Assembly: GCF_003955685.1 (NCBI RefSeq) | Contig: NZ_RXHJ01000021.1 | Location: 1-45,865, forward strand | Reading direction: 5' to 3' | Source of the DNA: Corynebacterium hylobatis | GTDB lineage: Bacteria > Actinomycetota > Actinomycetes > Mycobacteriales > Mycobacteriaceae | DNA: 45,865 nucleotides | In this document: one piece after another, positions 42,513 to 45,865 of the stretch | How positions within the stretch are numbered: the stretch's first letter is position 1 | How the letters are laid out: each line of letters starts with the position of its first letter | Notes under the pieces: generated by a model | What the model saw: only the letters and a program-made list of their open reading frames with translations | Told to the model about the DNA's origin: nothing | The model's database searches: none | Program-made: the position numbers and the translations under genes

Positions 42513-42896
42513 TTGGCAACCATCGATGTCACCGAGGCAACCTTCGAAGATACCGTCACCGGCGAGGGCATCGTCCTTGTCGACGCATGGGCGTCCTGGT
42601 GCGGTCCCTGCCGTGCTTTCGCCCCCACTTACGAGGCGTCCTCCGAGAAGCACCCCGACGCCACCTTCGCGAAGCTGGATACCGAGGCGAACCAGTCTCT
42701 GGCCTCCGCGCTGCAGATCCAGTCCATCCCGACCCTGATGATCTTCCGCGACGGCATCATGGTCTACCGCGACGCCGGAGCCCTGCCCCCGGCAGCGCTG
42801 GAGGACCTCATCGGCCAGGTCAAGGGCCTCGATATGGAGGATGTCCGCCGCCAGGTCGCCGAGGCCAACGCCGCCCGCGACGCCGAGGGCAACTAG
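42513..42896 (+). CDS. Thioredoxin
   Basis: The 127-residue protein has a thioredoxin fold with the active site WASWCGPC near residues 26-33, KLDTEANQSLASALQIQSIPTL with the cis-proline, and a 20-residue C-terminal extension. The TTG at 42513 is preferred because AGGAGA lies six bases before it and MATIDVT is the usual start in relatives. An ATG at 42495 adds six residues. It reduces protein disulfides in the cytoplasm. It is divergent from the cysteine-free CopZ paralogue and ends at a terminator. Confidence 0.9.
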   Translation: MATIDVTEATFEDTVTGEGIVLVDAWASWCGPCRAFAPTYEASSEKHPDATFAKLDTEANQSLASALQIQSIPTLMIFRDGIMVYRDAGALPPAALEDLIGQVKGLDMEDVRRQVAEANAARDAEGN

Positions 42897-42923
42897 GACC
42901 CTCCTAGGACCCTCCACTCCCCG

Positions 42924-42967
42924 AGCCCGGCCCGGCCCCGACCCAGGAGCCCCGGCCGGGCTTTTCT
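42924..42967 (+). terminator. Thioredoxin gene terminator
   Basis: AGCCCGGCC (42924-42932) pairs with GGCCGGGCT (42954-42962), followed by TTTCTC. The loop can fold further. It lies 27 bases after the stop codon. Confidence 0.8.
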
Positions 42968-43063
42968 CATGGGCGGATGGCTGCGCGAAGGGTCGGCGGA
43001 CGGGCGGATATCGCCGTAGGCTTGGGGCAAGACACCATTTCGCCAGAAAGCGAGACCCACGAC

Positions 43064-43930
43064 ATGGCTAACCCGTTCAGCAAGGGCTGGAAGTACCTGA
43101 TGGCGTCCTTCGACTCCAAGATCGACGAGAACGCGGACCCGAAGGTGCAGATCCAGCAGGCCACCGCCGCAGCCAAGGAGCAGCACCAGCAGATCACCCA
43201 GCAGGCGGCCGCCGTGATCGGCAACCAGAAACAGCTGGAGATGAAGCTCGACCGGCTCCTGAAGTCCCAACAGGAGCAGCAGGACCGGGCCCGTACCGCC
43301 ATTCAGGCCGCCGACAAAGCGGCGGCCGAGGGGGATGCGGACGGGGCCCGGGAACTGAACAACACCGCCGAGATCTTCGCGTCCCAGCTCGTCGCGGTGG
43401 AACAGCAGCTCGAGGAGACGAAACAGCTCCACGCGCAGGCCACACAGAACGCGGAACAGGCCCAGCGTCAGCAGAAGGAGTCCGAGCTGCGTCTCCAGGA
43501 GCAGCTCGGCCAGATCGATCAGCTGCGGGCCCAGGCCGACCAGGCGGCCATGCAGGAGACCTCGACCAAGGCGATGGACTCCATGCAGGAGCTGCGCCCC
43601 GATGACAGCGTCCCGACCCTCGACGCGGTACGGGAGAAGATTGAGCGTCGCTACGCGGACGCCCTCGGCGCGCAGGAGCTGACGCAGAGCTCCGTGCATG
43701 ACCGGATCTCCGAGATCGCCGCCGCCGGCACCGACATGAAGGCCTCGGCCCGCCTGGCCGAGATCCGGGCAGGCATGTCCGCCGACAGTCCGGCGGACAA
43801 GCAGCTGACCGAGGGGGTCGGCGGTCCGGAACCGGAAATCGTCGAGACGGATCCTGAAGAAACGGAGCCTGTGGAGGCGGAGGAGGGCAGGGAAAACGCC
43901 GCCGGGGAGACCGGCGGCGTCAAGAAGTAG
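43064..43930 (+). CDS. PspA/IM30-family protein
   Basis: The 288-residue protein is almost entirely coiled coil (about residues 25-180, rich in Gln, Glu and Ala) after an N-terminal amphipathic stretch (FSKGWKYLMASFDSKIDENADPKVQIQQA) characteristic of PspA/IM30 membrane-remodelling proteins. A disordered acidic tail (residues about 255-285) ends in a basic GGVKK. These proteins bind stressed inner membranes as oligomers. The gene stands alone, six bases from the convergent NYN gene, whose terminator lies within its own last codons. Confidence 0.82.
   Translation: MANPFSKGWKYLMASFDSKIDENADPKVQIQQATAAAKEQHQQITQQAAAVIGNQKQLEMKLDRLLKSQQEQQDRARTAIQAADKAAAEGDADGARELNNTAEIFASQLVAVEQQLEETKQLHAQATQNAEQAQRQQKESELRLQEQLGQIDQLRAQADQAAMQETSTKAMDSMQELRPDDSVPTLDAVREKIERRYADALGAQELTQSSVHDRISEIAAAGTDMKASARLAEIRAGMSADSPADKQLTEGVGGPEPEIVETDPEETEPVEAEEGRENAAGETGGVKK
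43892..43920 (-). terminator. NYN-gene terminator embedded in the 3' end of the PspA-like gene
   Basis: ACGCCGCCGG and CCGGCGGCGT (43896-43905 and 43911-43920) form a perfect 10-bp stem with a five-base loop. On the minus strand TTTT follows. It lies 17 bases beyond the NYN stop and inside the PspA-like coding sequence (AAGETGG codons). Confidence 0.65.
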
Positions 43931-43936
43931 AACCTG

Positions 43937-45214
43937 CTACTGGTGGTTCTCGCGGCGGAAACTTATCAGTACGCCGCGGATCCCCGAATGGAAGCCATCC
44001 CGGAGATTGACCCGCTGGGCCTCGCTGAGCGTGTACTCGTGGAGGGTCTCGCACGCGAACTGCAGGAGCGGGCGGTCGATCTCCGGAGGAAGACCCCCGC
44101 CGGAGAGCAGATGGGCCTGGTCCCGTTGCTCTACGGTGGCGGCATTCTCGTACCACCAGCTCGCGTACTGCTGACCCACATCAAAAGGGGTCTGGAAACC
44201 CGCGGAGGACCAGACCTCCTCCGGTAGCGGCACATACCGCGACCGCAGCTTGCGGCGGGGAGCCATCATCGAGGGCTTCGGCACGCCGGGCTTCGGTCCC
44301 GGCTTGGGGGCTTCCGGTTCTGCACCGGACTCCGGCTCGGCGGGCTGTGCCGGTGTCTCTGGAGTGACCGGCTCGCCGGGAGTCAGCGGGTGCTCGGCCT
44401 CCGGCTCCACCTGGGTGGAGGCCTCGATCGCGGCCTCCACCGCCGACTCCACAGAGGCCTCGGTGGGGGAGGGGGCCTGGGCCGTCGGGGTGGCCGGGGC
44501 TGCGGGGACCTCCGTCTCCTCCCCGGGCGACTCCGGGGCCGTCTCCTTCGGCCGCGGCGGGGGAGTGCCCGCGAGGTTGCGAGGAGTGGGTACAGCGGTC
44601 ATGCCGAGGTCCTCGATGGGTTCGGCATCCGAGAGCGGACGGTCCCGGACCACGGGAGGCAGCGGGCCCTCAAGAACCTGCAGCTGCATGGCCTCGGCGA
44701 AGTCCTCGCGGGGATCAAGGATGGTGGTCGAATCGCAGGAGTGTCGCAGGGCAGAGGACATGGAGTCCCAGCCGAAGCCGTAGAGATGGACACGCAGGCC
44801 GTGGTTGGTGGCCTCCTGGACGCCGGGGATCATGTCCGCGTCGCCGGAGACCAGCACGATGTCGGACACCTGCTGACGGCAGGAGGCCACGACCATGTCC
44901 GCGACCAGGCGGGTGTCGACGGCCTTCTGCGTCCGGCGCTCACCCCATTCGATGAGCTGGCCGGCACGCAGCTGCACACCATCGCAGGTGCGCAGGGCCC
45001 GCTGATAACGGTGCGGGCCGGAATCGGGGATGCCGTCGTACCAGAGTTGGCGGTGGATCGGCTGGTGGAGCTGATTCTGGATCATGGTGCCGAGGACATT
45101 GACCACCTCGGGCAGATCAATCTCTAACTGGGCACGCGCACCGGTCTCCCATGAGTTGTAGAAGCTTGCGAGCAGATAAGAGGTATCGACGAAGACAAGT
45201 GTGCGTTCAAGCAT
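43937..45214 (-). CDS. NYN-domain (PIN-like RNase) protein with Pro/Ala-rich linker
   Basis: The 425-residue protein begins with a NYN/LabA-type PIN-like nuclease fold (residues about 3-180): FVDTSYLLASFY with the first acidic residue, KAVDTRLVADMVVASC, and DIVLVSGDADMIPGVQEATNHGLRVHLYGF with the paired aspartates. These acidic residues form the metal site of NYN ribonucleases. A disordered Pro/Ala/Glu linker of about 130 residues follows, then a C-terminal domain of about 100 residues (RSRYVPLPEEVWSSAGFQTPFDVGQQYASWWYENA). RNA cleavage is expected from the fold; the target is unknown. Confidence 0.8.
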   Translation of the reverse strand: MLERTLVFVDTSYLLASFYNSWETGARAQLEIDLPEVVNVLGTMIQNQLHQPIHRQLWYDGIPDSGPHRYQRALRTCDGVQLRAGQLIEWGERRTQKAVDTRLVADMVVASCRQQVSDIVLVSGDADMIPGVQEATNHGLRVHLYGFGWDSMSSALRHSCDSTTILDPREDFAEAMQLQVLEGPLPPVVRDRPLSDAEPIEDLGMTAVPTPRNLAGTPPPRPKETAPESPGEETEVPAAPATPTAQAPSPTEASVESAVEAAIEASTQVEPEAEHPLTPGEPVTPETPAQPAEPESGAEPEAPKPGPKPGVPKPSMMAPRRKLRSRYVPLPEEVWSSAGFQTPFDVGQQYASWWYENAATVEQRDQAHLLSGGGLPPEIDRPLLQFACETLHEYTLSEAQRVNLRDGFHSGIRGVLISFRRENHQ

Positions 45215-45370
45215 GGCTCCTAATTTCTGTGTTTTGTCGGTTGCTAAATAAAGGTTTGTCCTTTACCAGCATGCCCTAACCAAGGGGGCTGCGTCGATGA
45301 CAGGCAGAGGATTCCCGGCAAGTCTGAAGCCGCCCCGTGGGGAGGGCGGAAAGTAGGTGCGGGTGGGTTA

Positions 45371-45390
45371 GGTTAGTCATATGACTAACC
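45371..45390. promoter_or_regulatory. Perfect 20-bp operator palindrome of the GntR gene
   Basis: GGTTAGTCATATGACTAACC is perfectly self-complementary and lies 25 bases before the GntR start. YtrA-type GntR regulators usually bind such a dyad in their own promoter. Confidence 0.75.
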
Positions 45391-45415
45391 AACCAGGGTG
45401 TAGGGAAGTCCGGAG

Positions 45416-45790
45416 ATGAACGAGACGGCAGCGCCGCTGTTCCAGCAGATTGCCGCGCTCGTGGAGGACACCGTCGTGGGCGGGGATCTTGCGGCCGGTG
45501 ACCGGGCGCCCTCCACCAACGAGCTTGCGGCTTTCCATGACATCAACCCGGCGACCGCCCGCCGGGGACTCAGCCTTCTCGTGGAGAGGGGGGTGTTGGT
45601 GAAGCGGCGGGGGATAGGCATGTTCGTGACCACGCACGCCCGGAGACTCATCCTTGACCGCCGCCGGAAGGGTTTCGCCGCCGCCTATCTTGTCCCCCTC
45701 ATTGACGAGGCCGTGAAGCTCGACCTTTCCCGCCAGAAGGTCCGCGAGCTTGTCGACGCCGTGGCGGAAAGCCGTGGGCTTTACATCTGA
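45416..45790 (+). CDS. GntR-family regulator, YtrA subfamily
   Basis: The 124-residue protein has an N-terminal GntR winged helix (LFQQIAALVEDTVVGGDLAAGDRAPSTNELAAFHDINPATARRGLSLLVERGVLVKRRGIGMFV, residues 8-72). The short C-terminal tail, about 50 residues, is the mark of the YtrA subfamily. Such genes are typically first in operons for ABC transporters, so a transporter probably follows beyond the window edge; only 75 bases remain. One dispersed 13-mer copy lies in the ELVDA codons near the end. Confidence 0.88.
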   Translation: MNETAAPLFQQIAALVEDTVVGGDLAAGDRAPSTNELAAFHDINPATARRGLSLLVERGVLVKRRGIGMFVTTHARRLILDRRRKGFAAAYLVPLIDEAVKLDLSRQKVRELVDAVAESRGLYI

Positions 45791-45865
45791 CTGCTTTGTA
45801 CGCGATCTGCAAACATGTTCTGACCTGGGGATTTGTGTGTGTGGTGGGGGGTGTGTAACTTTATG

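Overview
The window is high-GC actinobacterial chromosome, most likely from a Corynebacterium. The main reasons are the order rpsF-ssb-rplI-dnaB without rpsR, the neighbourhood ino1 / MalR-type MarR regulator / DUF5318 / ponA / GT87, TANACT-like -10 elements, GlxR-like operators and a complete phenylacetate (paa) cluster with PaaR-type operators. Species cannot be fixed from sequence alone. No tRNA, rRNA, CRISPR array, insertion sequence or prophage was seen.

Layout. 1-4.1 kb: a TDT-family exporter behind two CsoR/CstR-like boxes, a cupin protein, and two related lipoprotein genes around a winged-helix gene that is cut short at its junction with the second lipoprotein gene. 4.2-18.6 kb: the aerobic phenylacetyl-CoA pathway: paaZ; a minus-strand run paaABCDE-G-J-F-H; two hotdog thioesterases; the TetR regulator paaR; paaK; and an MHS-family importer. 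Four matching inverted repeats (core ACCGNNCGNNCGGT) lie at the paa promoters. PaaK makes phenylacetyl-CoA, PaaABCE (with PaaD) epoxidises it, PaaG makes the oxepin, PaaZ opens and oxidises the ring, and PaaJ/F/H finish to acetyl-CoA and succinyl-CoA. 18.7-27.4 kb: nnr, an Fpg/Nei glycosylase, DUF1846, an internally deleted AlbA_2 regulator, trhO, a malR-usp-membrane protein run and ino1. 27.5-35.7 kb: DUF5318, ponA, a GT87 glycosyltransferase, a small membrane protein, rpsF, ssb, rplI and dnaB, with a dense DnaA-box cluster in the gap before dnaB. 35.8-45.9 kb: a His-rich PadR regulator, two MFS transporters, a 56-residue gene too short for most ORF cut-offs, copA and copZ behind copper-type operators, a cysteine-free CopZ paralogue, thioredoxin, a PspA-like protein, a NYN-domain protein and a YtrA-type GntR regulator with a perfect operator palindrome.

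The least explained signals are three. The 13-mer GCTTNTCGACGCC occurs twelve times across the window on both strands, in three different codon phases and in intergenic DNA. About seven DnaA boxes lie in 300 bp between rplI and dnaB. A CopZ paralogue of the same length has lost every metal-binding cysteine.

All functions are read by eye from sequence and family knowledge; no database search was run.
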